Positions 10,697 to 20,191 of a stretch of 45,931 nt of DNA are shown piece by piece. Each line of letters opens with the position of its first letter. The first letter of the stretch is position 1. This DNA is from Mitosporidium daphniae (Eukaryota > Microsporidia). A program made the translations under genes and the position numbers. The DNA lies in the NCBI RefSeq assembly GCF_000760515.2, contig NW_013546534.1, forward strand, positions 1 to 45,931. The letters are read 5' to 3'. Under the pieces are notes generated by a model. That model was not told the origin of the DNA, did no database searches, and saw nothing but the letters and a program-made list of their open reading frames with translations.

Positions 10697-12255
10697 ATGT
10701 CTTCCAATGATAATGGCTGCCAGCCAGAGCACAACGGCAATCCTCACCGGCATGAGAAAGTGGAAAAATTGACATTTGAAAAATTTTCAAAAGAGCTTCT
10801 CGTCCTTCCCGATAAGCACAGAAGGGCCGTGGCATCTATTGGTTTGGACTCTTCTGGCGTTCGGATGTTTACCGCTGGCTACGACCACAACTTAAAGCTT
10901 TGGGAAAAGGGGCTGTTGTTTCGAGAAGACGAAGAGCCATTTGGCACATATCCCCTTCGTGCAATCGGTTTTTCCTCTCGTAGCGAAAAAGTTCTCATAA
11001 TACCCCGCTCCCCTCAGCCTGCTTTGGTGACAAGAGATGGTCGGCTAATGTAGGCTTTTTCCCCCAATGCATCACCACTTTAGATATGAATTTCCAAGAG
11101 GCGACCCGTATCTTTTAGACAAGCGCAAAACCATTGGCCATTCTGGAGCCATGTGTGGCGGACAATGGCATCCCGTCATTTCCGAATGCTTTGTTACGGG
11201 ATCTGTCGATGGGACCATTAGGACCTGGGATGCCCACTCGCGCGGCTGTGCCTCTGTAATTATGGCAGGGCCAAGGATCCAGCTTTCGGCTGTTTCTTGG
11301 CTTCCAGATGGATCTGGAATCATGTCTGGATCTAACGCCGGTCTGGTTCAGCTTTGGGTCAACAATAAAAAGCAGGCGTCGCTGTCCCTGCCCCAAGCAG
11401 CGCTAATCACCAGCATTGCGTTCACGAAAAACGAAAGCGTTGCAATTCGATCCATGGACGGCTTTATCAGGCTGTGGGATATGCGGAAGCTTTCCCCAAA
11501 AGAGCCTCTTGCATCTGTCTCTGCCTTGCCAACTGCATTCGAGGAGGCCGATCTCGTCTTATCTCCGGACGGGGCTCTCCTTGCCACAGGCATATCGAAT
11601 GACAGAGAAGGGCCTGGATCGCTTAAAGCATTCGATTCCAAGACGCTTGAATTAAAGGAAGAAGGTATGCAGGCGCATGTGTATGTTATCCTTTGTAGTG
11701 GCCACTGGAGCCGGAGTTGTTCGAGTTGCATGGGACTCACATCAGCTTGTGATGGGCTTGTCTGATGGTTCTATCAACCTGTTCACGGAAGACAACTTTA
11801 CCCCTCGGTGCTCTTCATCTTCTGTCGCCAAAAAGGCCGCCCAAAAGGGCCAATCTGCCGATCTTGTTTATGCAGACGTCGATATTAACGCCGGTGTGTA
11901 TGCCCCGGAGACGGATCCGCTTTATGATGAAGATTTTATAGACCTGGGGCCGATTCCGACCCGCAAGCGGCCGGACCCCATTGCCACAAAGAGGCCCGAG
12001 CTGCCCCCCATTTATGGGCCCGGTAAAGGCGGCAAAATTGGAACGTCAATTTCGCAGCACATTTTAAAGCACTTTATACCGGACAGGAGCAGAGGTATGG
12101 TGTATTCCTTTAACTTTGTAGATGACGATCCAAGAGAGGCTCTTTTGAAGTACGCAAAGATTGCAGAGGAAGACCCCAAATTCGTTACGCCCGCGTATAC
12201 GAAAACACAGCCAAAACCGATATTTGCAAAGCCAGCTGCAGATACAAATAAATAG
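10697..12255 (+). CDS. WD40 protein, WDR70 family
   Basis: Exons 10697-11049, 11084-11664 and 11699-12255 give 496 residues; both introns are 34 bases. The protein has the WDR70 order: a first blade with FTAGYDHNLKLWE, a blade with FVTGSVDGTIRTWDAHSR, a later blade ending RLWDMRKLSPKEPL, then the C-terminal tail typical of the family with GPGKGGKIGTS and PREALLKYAKIAEEDPKF. The tail, ending in KTQPKPIFA, separates WDR70 from other WD40 proteins. WDR70 in animals and fungi works with CRL4-type ubiquitin ligase at DNA breaks. Both splices restore frame between conserved blades. Confidence 0.9.
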
Positions 12256-12274
12256 CCATTGTAAAATACAACGC

Positions 12275-12282
12275 AACCCTAA
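12275..12282. promoter_or_regulatory. telobox-like AACCCTAA
   Basis: An exact AACCCTAA lies between the WDR70 stop and the next start at 12412. It is one of four exact copies I count by eye in the window, all intergenic. A role is inferred only. Confidence 0.35.
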
Positions 12283-12411
12283 GTTTCGCGTTGAAATTCC
12301 GTGCAAACAAGCTGACAACACATTGAAGCTGAAGCCCAAGGTTTGTGTGTAAATAATAAATTGGCCCGAGCCGAAATTGTAAATTTGAATTTGTACTCGG
12401 GCGCCAACAAC

Positions 12412-13910
12412 ATGCTTGATCACCAACAGCTGTCCCCGGCAGGCGGCGATTCCCTCTCAGCTCTTCACCTATCGCTTTTATCCGACACCACATCCTCGTC
12501 GTGGTTGGATGCAACCGCTGAAAATCTGCTGAAAAACTCAAATTCCTCGTCCGCAAATCTTTTTGAGGATTCAATGTATCGCTCCTTTGTAAGGGCTCAA
12601 GGCGGTATTGCTCCCGCTGAAAATTTAGACATCACAGATTGCTCCTTTTTTGAGGATACCTCGACCTTTACAAGGAAAAATGGCTCTCAGTTTTCTTCGT
12701 CAACTGACGATGCTTCCCAAATTTCTTCTTCTTCTCGCCAAAGCTCGTCCTATCATCATGTTCCTTCAAAATTTTTAGACTCGATTTCCATCAATCACAA
12801 TGACTTTAGCCAAATGAGGCTCAATTCAATTACCGCTGACACGTCCAGCATTTTTCTTGGCAGAAATCCGCTGACTTTTTATGAACCGCTTCCTGCGTCT
12901 CTCAAGGGCTCAGGATCTTCGCTCAATAAGGTCAAAAGATTCCTTGCTGCAATTAAGGCGTCCCATTATTCGATGCAGCCTCCCCAAAAAGACTTTTCTT
13001 TCTCGGTATCCCAAAAAAGCCATCATCCCTTTCTGGATGACGATTACTCTATTGAAAAAATAAAAGCTATCCCAATTTCGACCCATCCCTCAAGGAAAAC
13101 CGAGCCGCATCACAAAAGCGACAATGTAATTGAAAATGCTAACCCTTTTTAGACTCTTCAAAGCAAAAGAAAACAAAAAAAGTCAAAAAAACAACCCCCC
13201 TCAATAGGAACGGCTGCAACGGCCGTGATGGAGCCTAAAACGGCTGCCGCCAGCAATGCTAACAAGAAGCTACCAGCACCAGATTCTTTGCAGAGCATAA
13301 TTGATGTCGAGAATGAAAAAAATCGGACCCAAACGGATCCGTTTTGGACGCGGTTTGATGGCTGCAGGTTCTTTCAAAGAAACATCCACGACTATGTGCA
13401 TGTAAGTGAAGCGTTGCCCGATTTTACTGATAGGAAACGGTCTTAAATGACGGCTATGATCATGTGCAGGTGTTCAGAATATACACCTCTGGAATAACCA
13501 TAAAGTTCTATTCCAACGCAAGTGCAAAAGAAAAACTTCCCGTCGACTTCAAGGCATCGCCGGAACTGTCTGACTTGGACCCCGCCCTTCAGGGGTCGAT
13601 ATTTTATTATTTAAAAAAGGGGCTGCAGAAAAAACAGATCATGGCGAATAACGACGTCATCCACTACTACTTGGATACCGGGATCACATGCATCATATGT
13701 GCCAAAACCGGAACTAAAACCTACAAATGGCCAAACGGGCAGGTGGAAAAGTACTTTTCCTCTGCAGCATCGCTGCCTTTTGGGAGAGCCCCAAACTCAC
13801 AGACAAATAACGAAAGGCCGCGTTCTGAGCTGATCCACGAAATTGTATACCCCGATGGAACCGTTTATCAAAGGCTGGAAAGTGGCAAGACCTTTTTTTC
13901 AAAAAAGTAA
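12412..13910 (+). CDS. Ser-rich protein with TCP10/CPAP-C-like beta domain
   Basis: Exons 12412-13125, 13153-13401 and 13434-13910 give 479 residues. The first intron (27 bases) has a textbook GCTAAC branch site and ends TTTTTAG; removing it joins what look like two separate ORFs. The second is 32 bases. Residues 1-240 are Ser-rich and disordered, about 241-260 are Lys-rich, and 300-479 are beta-rich with repeated Gly-turn strands such as TYKWPNGQVEKYF and EIVYPDGTVYQRLESGK. That repeating NG/DG strand pattern resembles the TCP10-C (G-box) domain of the centriole protein CPAP/SAS-4. The resemblance is by eye only; another single-sheet beta protein is possible. Confidence 0.4.
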
Positions 13911-14128
13911 ATTGATGTAAATTTTGTTTGCAGCACGCCGCGGCCTAAATTGTACCTTGATTGAGGTTGCCTTGGAGCATTTGTAAATTTTTTATTCAAC
14001 ACTTCCTCGGACGTCTTCAAACATTATGGCCAATGGTTTGTTCTGGACGGGGTCGTCTTTAGTCTCCTGATGATATGTTGGGCGTTTTGGGCGATCGAGG
14101 TCAATTGTGCCCATACTCCACCTAGACC

Positions 14129-15319
14129 ATGAATACTCATTTCCTCGGGTATTGTTCGGAGCAAAAGAACCAACATCAACAGCAGACCTACTTTTCGGAT
14201 CGGGTACCAGAGGACATGATGGCCATGGAGCACGCCTCGGCATTTCCGCAGCCAACTCCCAACTCGATGATATCATCAAACGCCATGTCATTCCCGATGG
14301 TGCAAAACATGAGCTTTCAATTCCCTCATTTCCAAAAGTCTCAGCTCGCTAGAAGTGTGCCGTACATGGAGGATCCGATTGAGCGGCTCAAAGTGTTCTT
14401 GGCAACGGCGCCCTCCAGTTGGGACACCAAGGATTTGATCCGTCGCTTCCCCCTTGGAAACGGGGAAATCGTGTCGTGCATTTATTGGAAGGGCCTTTTC
14501 TACGTAACCGGCACAGACATTGTCAAAATCCTGCTTTTCAGATTCCAGTTCATCCAACGACCCATCATTAACACGAAAAAATTTGAGGAAGGCATTTTTT
14601 CGGACCTTAGAAACCTGAAGCCGGGCCTTGATGCGGCGTTGGAGGAGCCGCGATCGGAATTTTTAGAATTGCTGTACAGAAACGGGTGCATTAGAACGCA
14701 GAAAAAACAAAAGGTCTTCTACTGGTACTCCGTACCGCACGAGAGGCTGTTTGTAGATGCCCTTGAAAGAGACCTGAAGCGCGAGTCGAATTTGATTCAC
14801 GTCAATGCTTTCCTTGGACGCCACCAGGCGTGTTTCCCCTCGTATCTTCCGCATAAATTGGCAAAGGTTTCCCCACTTCTTATGTCTCCTGCTCCCCTTC
14901 AACATCAACGGACAATGATACCGATGGAGGCGGCGGGATCGAGCCACCCAGCCATGTCGTTCCAGAGTCATCAACCGGCGCAAGCGCCATCTTCCCAAGG
15001 GACGCTTGCAAATGCAGCACCGCCCCTGGCGATCCCGCAACCCATCAAGGCATCGTCCGGATATTTTTCCCACGGACTGGATACGTTTTTCACGGGAGAA
15101 GACCGGATAACAGGGCTAACAAGTGCCAAGGATTTCAGTGTGGACAAGGATATGTTGAAATCCCATCCCTCGTCCATGGCCGACACGTCATTTGACGATT
15201 ATTTCGGATCGGACCTAACCTGCCTATCATATTCCAGTAATCTTGGCCAGCGTAACACATATGCTGCTGTTCCGGACGGCGTCATTAAGAGACCCGATCT
15301 CTTTGATACGTTTATTTAA
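14129..15319 (+). CDS. STE12-family transcription factor
   Basis: A single exon encodes 396 residues. Residues about 86-200 are the STE DNA-binding domain, with nearly every signature intact: LKVFLATAPSSWDTKDLIRRF, VTGTDIVKILLFRFQF, KKFEEGIFSDLRNLKPGLD and RTQKKQKVFYWYSVPHERLF, then LERDLKRE. The domain occurs only in fungi, which is the strongest taxonomic clue in the window. Ste12 factors act below MAP kinases in mating, invasion and spore or appressorium development. The tail is Pro, Gln and Ser-rich. I see no C2H2 zinc fingers, so it is the yeast type rather than the filamentous-fungus type. The N-terminal 85 residues are low complexity and the exact start is less certain. Confidence 0.95.
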   Translation: MNTHFLGYCSEQKNQHQQQTYFSDRVPEDMMAMEHASAFPQPTPNSMISSNAMSFPMVQNMSFQFPHFQKSQLARSVPYMEDPIERLKVFLATAPSSWDTKDLIRRFPLGNGEIVSCIYWKGLFYVTGTDIVKILLFRFQFIQRPIINTKKFEEGIFSDLRNLKPGLDAALEEPRSEFLELLYRNGCIRTQKKQKVFYWYSVPHERLFVDALERDLKRESNLIHVNAFLGRHQACFPSYLPHKLAKVSPLLMSPAPLQHQRTMIPMEAAGSSHPAMSFQSHQPAQAPSSQGTLANAAPPLAIPQPIKASSGYFSHGLDTFFTGEDRITGLTSAKDFSVDKDMLKSHPSSMADTSFDDYFGSDLTCLSYSSNLGQRNTYAAVPDGVIKRPDLFDTFI

Positions 15320-15542
15320 TACGGAATGAATTGGTCATGTAATAAATTATTGTTTCGTACTTTTCGGATCGCATCCCATGCATGAGCGGCTACCATTTTG
15401 AAAGGCCATGCTTTGATGGGTGCAGGCGCTGCCGGTTGCCGGCCCAACTCCCAAAAGGGAACGCTAAATTTTGGGCAAGCATTTAAGTCGAGTTAATTAA
15501 TTTAGTTTTTTCTTGTTGGCAACCACCCAGGCCCTTCCCTCA

Positions 15543-16311
15543 ATGACTACAGTATCGATTTCCGGGCTAACTTGGGTTGGTTTTTATTGGTTGATAATCG
15601 TTATAGTGGACCTCTGATGCGGACCTGTTTCGTCTTTGCTCGGAGGCTGGCTGCAGCCAAAATCTTCCGAAATTCATCACGTTCCAGGAGCAGCAGCCAA
15701 CTGGAAAAAGCAAGGGAATAGCCGAGCTGGAGTTTGAGTGCGAAGAGGATGGATCAAAGCTTTATTCTTATCTAAAATCACATCAGATCCACGGACGCAA
15801 ACCTACTGTCGAGTTGGAAAAAAAGGTCTCATCGTGTAGGAGAAACCACTCGCCCACAAACCCAAGCTCAAATGGTCGCCATTCGCACGCCCCAACAAGC
15901 ATAAACAGCCGTTCACACTCTACAGAAGACCAATTGCGATCTCCAAGATCAAGGTCAAAAGGCCGTGCCAGTGTTCATAGACGCAGCGATGAGATAGACC
16001 AGAAAAAAAGGGACAAGAACCCCGATAGAACCAGTGAAGGCAAAGGCCGCACATTTTCAAAGGAAACCCGCGAACACAGAACAAGATATTCGACTCGCGA
16101 TTCTCGCAGAGCCGAACCAAGTCACAAATCGCGGGATAGCGCCTCTAGAGATCTATCAAGCAAGAAGAGAGAGAGATCAAATTCCAGGGGAAAAGACCAG
16201 GCATCTTTGTCAACCAAACCCCGGGGGAAAGGCTACGAATCCGCCGTTCCCAGTTTCAGCTCCAGCTCCAATTCAACTAAACTTGGGCAATTTTCGACTA
16301 CGAAATATTAA
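15543..16311 (+). CDS. CPSF6/CFIm68-like RRM protein with Arg-Ser tail
   Basis: Exons 15543-15575 and 15607-16311 over a 31-base intron give 245 residues. The intron falls inside RNP2; splicing gives VSISGLTWWTSDADLFRL, matching the CPSF6/7 motif GNLTWWTTDEDL. The second RNP, TGKSKGIAELEF, and HGRKPTVEL follow, completing the RRM by residue 76. The remainder is Arg, Ser and Lys-rich, as in the RS-like tail of CFIm68/59. The animal protein helps cleavage factor I choose poly(A) sites. It lacks the long Pro-rich middle and N-terminal extension of animal CPSF6. The first exon would be only 11 codons. Confidence 0.75.
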
Positions 16312-16383
16312 ATTTTAATTAAAACGTGCAATTCTCCCCCTTCCTTCCCTTTCCCCTCCGCCTCCGTTTATTCCATTCCATTG

Positions 16384-17235
16384 CTATTTGATTTTCGTCA
16401 AAATGTGTTTGGTAATCAAATCGATGGCAACGAGGTTATCCTTTCCACGGGGGATGATGATATCTGCATTTCTAACGGACGGCTGGATGAAATCATCAAA
16501 CGAAGGCTTGACAAAGCGGTTGTATTGATCGAGAACCCCGTTGAAATCCCTCCTTCGCTCATTGATATCGCGTTTCAGGCGACGAGCGAGTCGAACGTCA
16601 GAATCGGTGTCGACAAAAATCTTCATATCCATAAGGTCAAGTATTTCGCGGTCGTAAAGTGCCAGAATTCCCTCGAAAATAACAACCTTGGCCTTGTGGA
16701 TGTGAACGCTTTCAGATGTTCTCGAATGTATTTTAAAATCATACACCGGGATATCTACCGGCTCCAGATTCTTCAGCTTTAACAAAGTGTCATACAGCAG
16801 CGGAAATTCAAAGGCGTCCGGGTGGTCAAAGTTGTATTCATTTGCATACGCCTTCTTTGATGCCTCTGGAGAAAGGCATTTGTAGAACGAATCCATCGAG
16901 ATCAGTACCACATTAGAGACATCATTGATGTCTCTAATGATGGCCTCCGACACAGACGTCTTTCCAGAAGCAGACCCTCCCGCAATTCCAATAATAAAAA
17001 CCTGATTGTCGCCGGCACTATTTAAACGCTCCTTTAAAAGAGAAGGCTGGATGGCCATTGGAGGAGGAGAAGGTCGGCTCCCATTTAAATAGCAATGAAG
17101 AGGAGTGGAATACACAGCGGAACCATCTTTCGAATTGATATTGCAAATTGAATTGGATTCCTTGCTTTTATGGTCCTCCTCTTTGGCGCAAGCAGGATCG
17201 GCAGATTGGGTATGGGATTGGGATGGGGGTGCCAT
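16384..17235 (-). CDS. uridine-cytidine kinase
   Basis: A single exon of 283 residues with the ATG at 17235. Residues 83-94 hold the P-loop GIAGGSASGKTS, followed by SMDSFYKCL, YNFDHPDAFEFPLL and VIFEGILAL, all signatures of uridine kinase, and the lid RLARRLKRDINERRRD. The enzyme phosphorylates uridine and cytidine in pyrimidine salvage. It ends after the kinase domain, like animal UCK1/2 (about 261-277 residues), whereas yeast Urk1 is longer with a phosphoribosyltransferase-like tail. The first 70 residues are low complexity. Its 5' end lies 47 bases from the end of the mitochondrial S15 gene on the same strand. Confidence 0.95.
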   Translation of the reverse strand: MAPPSQSHTQSADPACAKEEDHKSKESNSICNINSKDGSAVYSTPLHCYLNGSRPSPPPMAIQPSLLKERLNSAGDNQVFIIGIAGGSASGKTSVSEAIIRDINDVSNVVLISMDSFYKCLSPEASKKAYANEYNFDHPDAFEFPLLYDTLLKLKNLEPVDIPVYDFKIHSRTSESVHIHKAKVVIFEGILALYDREILDLMDMKIFVDTDSDVRLARRLKRDINERRRDFNGVLDQYNRFVKPSFDDFIQPSVRNADIIIPRGKDNLVAIDLITKHILTKIK

Positions 17236-17282
17236 TTATCGCTGTTTGCAAAACGGGTAAATTTTTTTTAAAGTTTATGCAA

Positions 17283-18092
17283 TTAAACCAAATCGGTGTG
17301 AGTTATTCCCAGCTTTTTCATCAGGCAAAAATACCGCTGAAGAGATTGGCGTTTGAGGTACGATAGCATCCTCCGCCTCCTCTGGATGGTTTGGATCAAA
17401 ATTTTTTGCGCGTGAAAATCGTGTCTATTGGCCTTAAGATGCTCGGTCAGTTGGATGGCCTTGTTTGTCATCACTCCAACTAGACATTAGAAACGGTTCA
17501 AACAAAGCGCGCATGTAGGGGGAGTAATGGTCGACACTTAAGTGGCGTTTCAATAGCTTACCAATAACTTACCGATGACTTCTGGGCTTCCTGTGTCGGT
17601 TTGGTGCGCCTGGAGATCATGGATGATTGCCTCTTTCCTAGCATCAAAAAGATCGCCCTTAGTAGCCATCTTTAAAGACAAAATGTATTTAATGACATCC
17701 GGCGTTTCTTGGAAAAGCTCTGCTGGAATTCTAGGCAGCAAAGCACCTTTCACCGATTCAAGGGTTTTGTAATAGGTTTCGTGAACACATTTTGACGATG
17801 TGTCTTGAGAGGCTAGCAGACGGTCCATGAAAACCTTCCTTGGGCCAACATATTTGTCCCTTTGGAGCATTGTGACTTTTGGAAGCCCAGCGGCCATTCT
17901 TTCTCTATTTTTGGCGACAGCGGTCTTTGTTTTTGGATAGTCAGTAATGTTTGTTTCAACGACATTTGGAATTCGGCATTTTTTTGTCCTGAATGCAGCT
18001 GCGGGAAGCGAAATGATGGGCGATGGCGAGCTCGCACCAGACATCGCATAACATCGACGATGTACAAAGTGTGAGAGGCAGAATCGAGTCAT
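17283..18092 (-). CDS. mitochondrial ribosomal protein uS15m
   Basis: Exons 18092-17573 and 17479-17283 over a 93-base intron give 238 residues. The intron interrupts the S15 core: exon 1 ends HQTDTGSPEVI and exon 2 continues TNKAIQLTEHLKANRHDFH and then RRRRMLSYLKRQSLQRY, the bacterial-type S15 order (TGSPEVQ...LTEHLK...RRRRLLxYL). That makes it the organellar rather than cytosolic protein. The N-terminal Arg-rich segment from the ATG at 18092 looks like a mitochondrial presequence. It binds the central domain of the small-subunit rRNA. The intron is three times longer than most in the window. Confidence 0.93.
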
Positions 18093-18121
18093 TCCACTTT
18101 GAAAAATACTTTTCCGCTAAA

Positions 18122-18143
18122 ATTTAATTGATCAATTAAATTC
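18122..18143. promoter_or_regulatory. 22-base perfect palindrome in a divergent promoter
   Basis: A perfect inverted repeat centred on GATC, with arms AATTTAATTGA and its reverse complement, lies midway between the divergent starts of uS15m (18092) and eL8 (18166). It probably serves both directions; function is inferred. Confidence 0.5.
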
Positions 18144-18165
18144 AACTTAATATTTTAATCTCAAA

Positions 18166-19066
18166 TGGTAGGTAGATCCATCCCATCTTCAATTAATGAT
18201 GCATTTCATCCGTCATGCACGGCCCCAACTTGCCATTCCTATGCTTTCTAAATGGTCCGTTTTTAACACTTTGCTAGGTATCATCTAAAAAGCCAGTTGC
18301 AAGGGCTCCAGTGCTGAAGACCACAAAGCATGTAGCAAAAAAGGTTGTGAAAAACCCACTTTTTGAAAGCCGCCCCAAAAACTTTTCCGTTGGATGCGAC
18401 GTGCAGCCCACTCGCGATCTGTCTCGTTATGTAAAGTGGCCCGAGTATATCCGTCTTCAGCGTCAAAAGGCCATTTTGATGAAGCGTCTAAAGGTCCCCC
18501 CCACCATCCATCAGTTTTCTCGCACTTTGGATAAGAACACTGCCACAAATCTTTTCAAGCTCCTTAACAAATATGCACCGGAAACTAAACCCCAAAAGGC
18601 AGCTCGTCTTCAACAACAGGCAGTCAACATTATTGAAAAGAAAAGCACCGAAGGCAGCAAAAAGCCTTGTTTTGTCAAATCCGGAATCAATCATATTACC
18701 GCTCTAGTGGAGGCCAAGAAAGCTTCGCTTGTGCTGATTGCTGACGACGTCGACCCTATCGAGTTGGTTCTTTGGCTCCCAGCACTGTGCAGGAAGATGG
18801 GAGTTCCATATGCTATTGTCAAGGGAAAGGCCCGTCTTGGAACTGTCATCCACAAGAAGACCGCCACTGCGTTGGCTTTCACCGAGGTTCGCCCAGAAGA
18901 CCGTCAATCTCTTGCAGCCTTAGTAACTGCCATCAAAGCCAACTACAACGATCGCTATGATGAGGTTCGCAAGCAATGGGGAGGCGGTCTTCTTGGAATC
19001 AAGTCAACCGTCGCCGCCAATAAGCGTCGTATTGTTGCAGAAAAGGCTATCGAGGCTCGCATGTAA
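18166..19066 (+). CDS. cytosolic ribosomal protein eL8 (L7a)
   Basis: Exon 1 is only the start codon (18166-18168); a 109-base intron (GTAGGT...TTTGCTAG) follows and exon 2 runs 18278-19066, giving 263 residues. Human L7a has 266. The sequence is the eL8 type throughout: the KKxVAKK N-terminus, FLxxRPKNFxxGxDxQPxRDL-like block, and the L7Ae fold with the [20 protein letters not shown] strand and [13 protein letters not shown] start codon split from the rest by a first intron is a known habit of ribosomal protein genes in fungi. Upstream is the palindrome shared with uS15m. Confidence 0.97.
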
Positions 19067-19100
19067 GTTGCCTGGCCTCTCGTCTGGTTCAATAAATTTA

Positions 19101-20191
19101 TTATATAAAACCCCGGGCCGCGCCACCCAACTCCAGGGGTAGCTTTGCTGTCCCTCGGGCAATGGTGGTTTGCTTACCTGTCATTCGGCATGCTATGCTA
19201 AATTCGGGATTATTGCCGATGATCCATTCAGCAGACTAGACAGCCACATTAGGCAATGCTTGTTCATACCTGTAGCGTGTGCAGGGTTTTCATAAACTTC
19301 AAGTCTTGATGCCACGCAAAATTGGCTCCAATTGAATGAAAGTTTGGGATACCTAGCGCAAAATTGGAGGCAAATCAAAATACCGAGAAATTTTGCCATG
19401 CCGTCAATTATGGATGCCACTTTGAGGTTAGGGTAGTGATCGTTAATATTGGCTACAAAAGAGCGCCTTGATTTTGAAGCCCCCATTGAGGATATGAAAA
19501 AATCGGGAAACTCCTTTGGCTTTAGTGCCTTGGAAAGCATTTGCAAATCTGAACAAAAAAGGGCCGTGCCATGGTGGTATGCACACCCCCGCGCAATTCT
19601 AAAAGCAGAGCCAGAAACCTTTTTCTCGCTTAGGAAAAGATCGTGGAACGTTGACGTACGCAGCAAGGATGCAGGAATTTCTGCCTGCAGCGAGGTGCGA
19701 AGCGCCTCGATTCCTCTTTCTCGCCTAAACAAATGCTTTGGCGTAAAAAGAGAAAAATTCAAGTTTCCCGGGTCATGATATACCGCTCCCCCTCCGCTCA
19801 TTCTCCTTGCGGTTGTAATTATGGATGGATCGCACTCGTTCCAAATAAGCTGGTTGCGGCCAATCACCACGCAAGGCTTGTTAACATAAAAAAGAAGAAC
19901 CCGATACTCGTTGTTGAGATCAACGGCCTCCTCCAAAAAGCTCAAAATCCATTCCTCCAGGGCCAAATGCTGGAAAACAGGGGCAGGGTCCAGGCTACGG
20001 ATGCAGATGTGCTTTTCGCGCGAAATGGCGTCTGCAAGCTCACCAACCGACGGCAGAAAGGAAGACGAGCGATAGGGCCTACACAAAAGCAAAGACCGCT
20101 TCAAACTTGGGGGCTTTGCTAAGTTGAACAATTTGGGAAAATTGATTTTTATTTCCAATCGATACCCTGTGGTACTCAGCCCATTCAACAT
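19101..20191 (-). CDS. lipoate-protein ligase (LplA/Aim22-like)
   Basis: Exons 20191-19384, 19352-19270 and 19235-19101 over introns of 31 and 34 bases give 341 residues. The unspliced frame runs on to 19193 but with an unrelated tail; splicing instead gives SAEWIIGNNPEFS, matching the family's EWxYGxTPxF C-terminal motif. Residues 129-147 are the hallmark RRMSGGGAVYHDPGNLNFS, K191 in EKKVSGSAFR is the lysine that contacts the lipoyl-adenylate, and YHHGTALF follows. It attaches lipoate to E2 and H proteins in mitochondria, consistent with the basic N-terminus. No Met lies between residue 5 and the catalytic region, so the start is constrained to 20191, touching the SMC6 ATG. Its stop is 34 bases from that of eL8. 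Confidence 0.9.

Noticed and set aside
13992-14291. 99-codon minus ORF over the STE12 5' end
   Set aside because: Starts inside the STE12 coding region, no family match, and would need antisense transcription; not supported.
19431-19436. TTAGGG at the start of a possible telobox
   Set aside because: It lies in the lipoate ligase coding sequence within a conserved YPNLK block, so codon use explains it.
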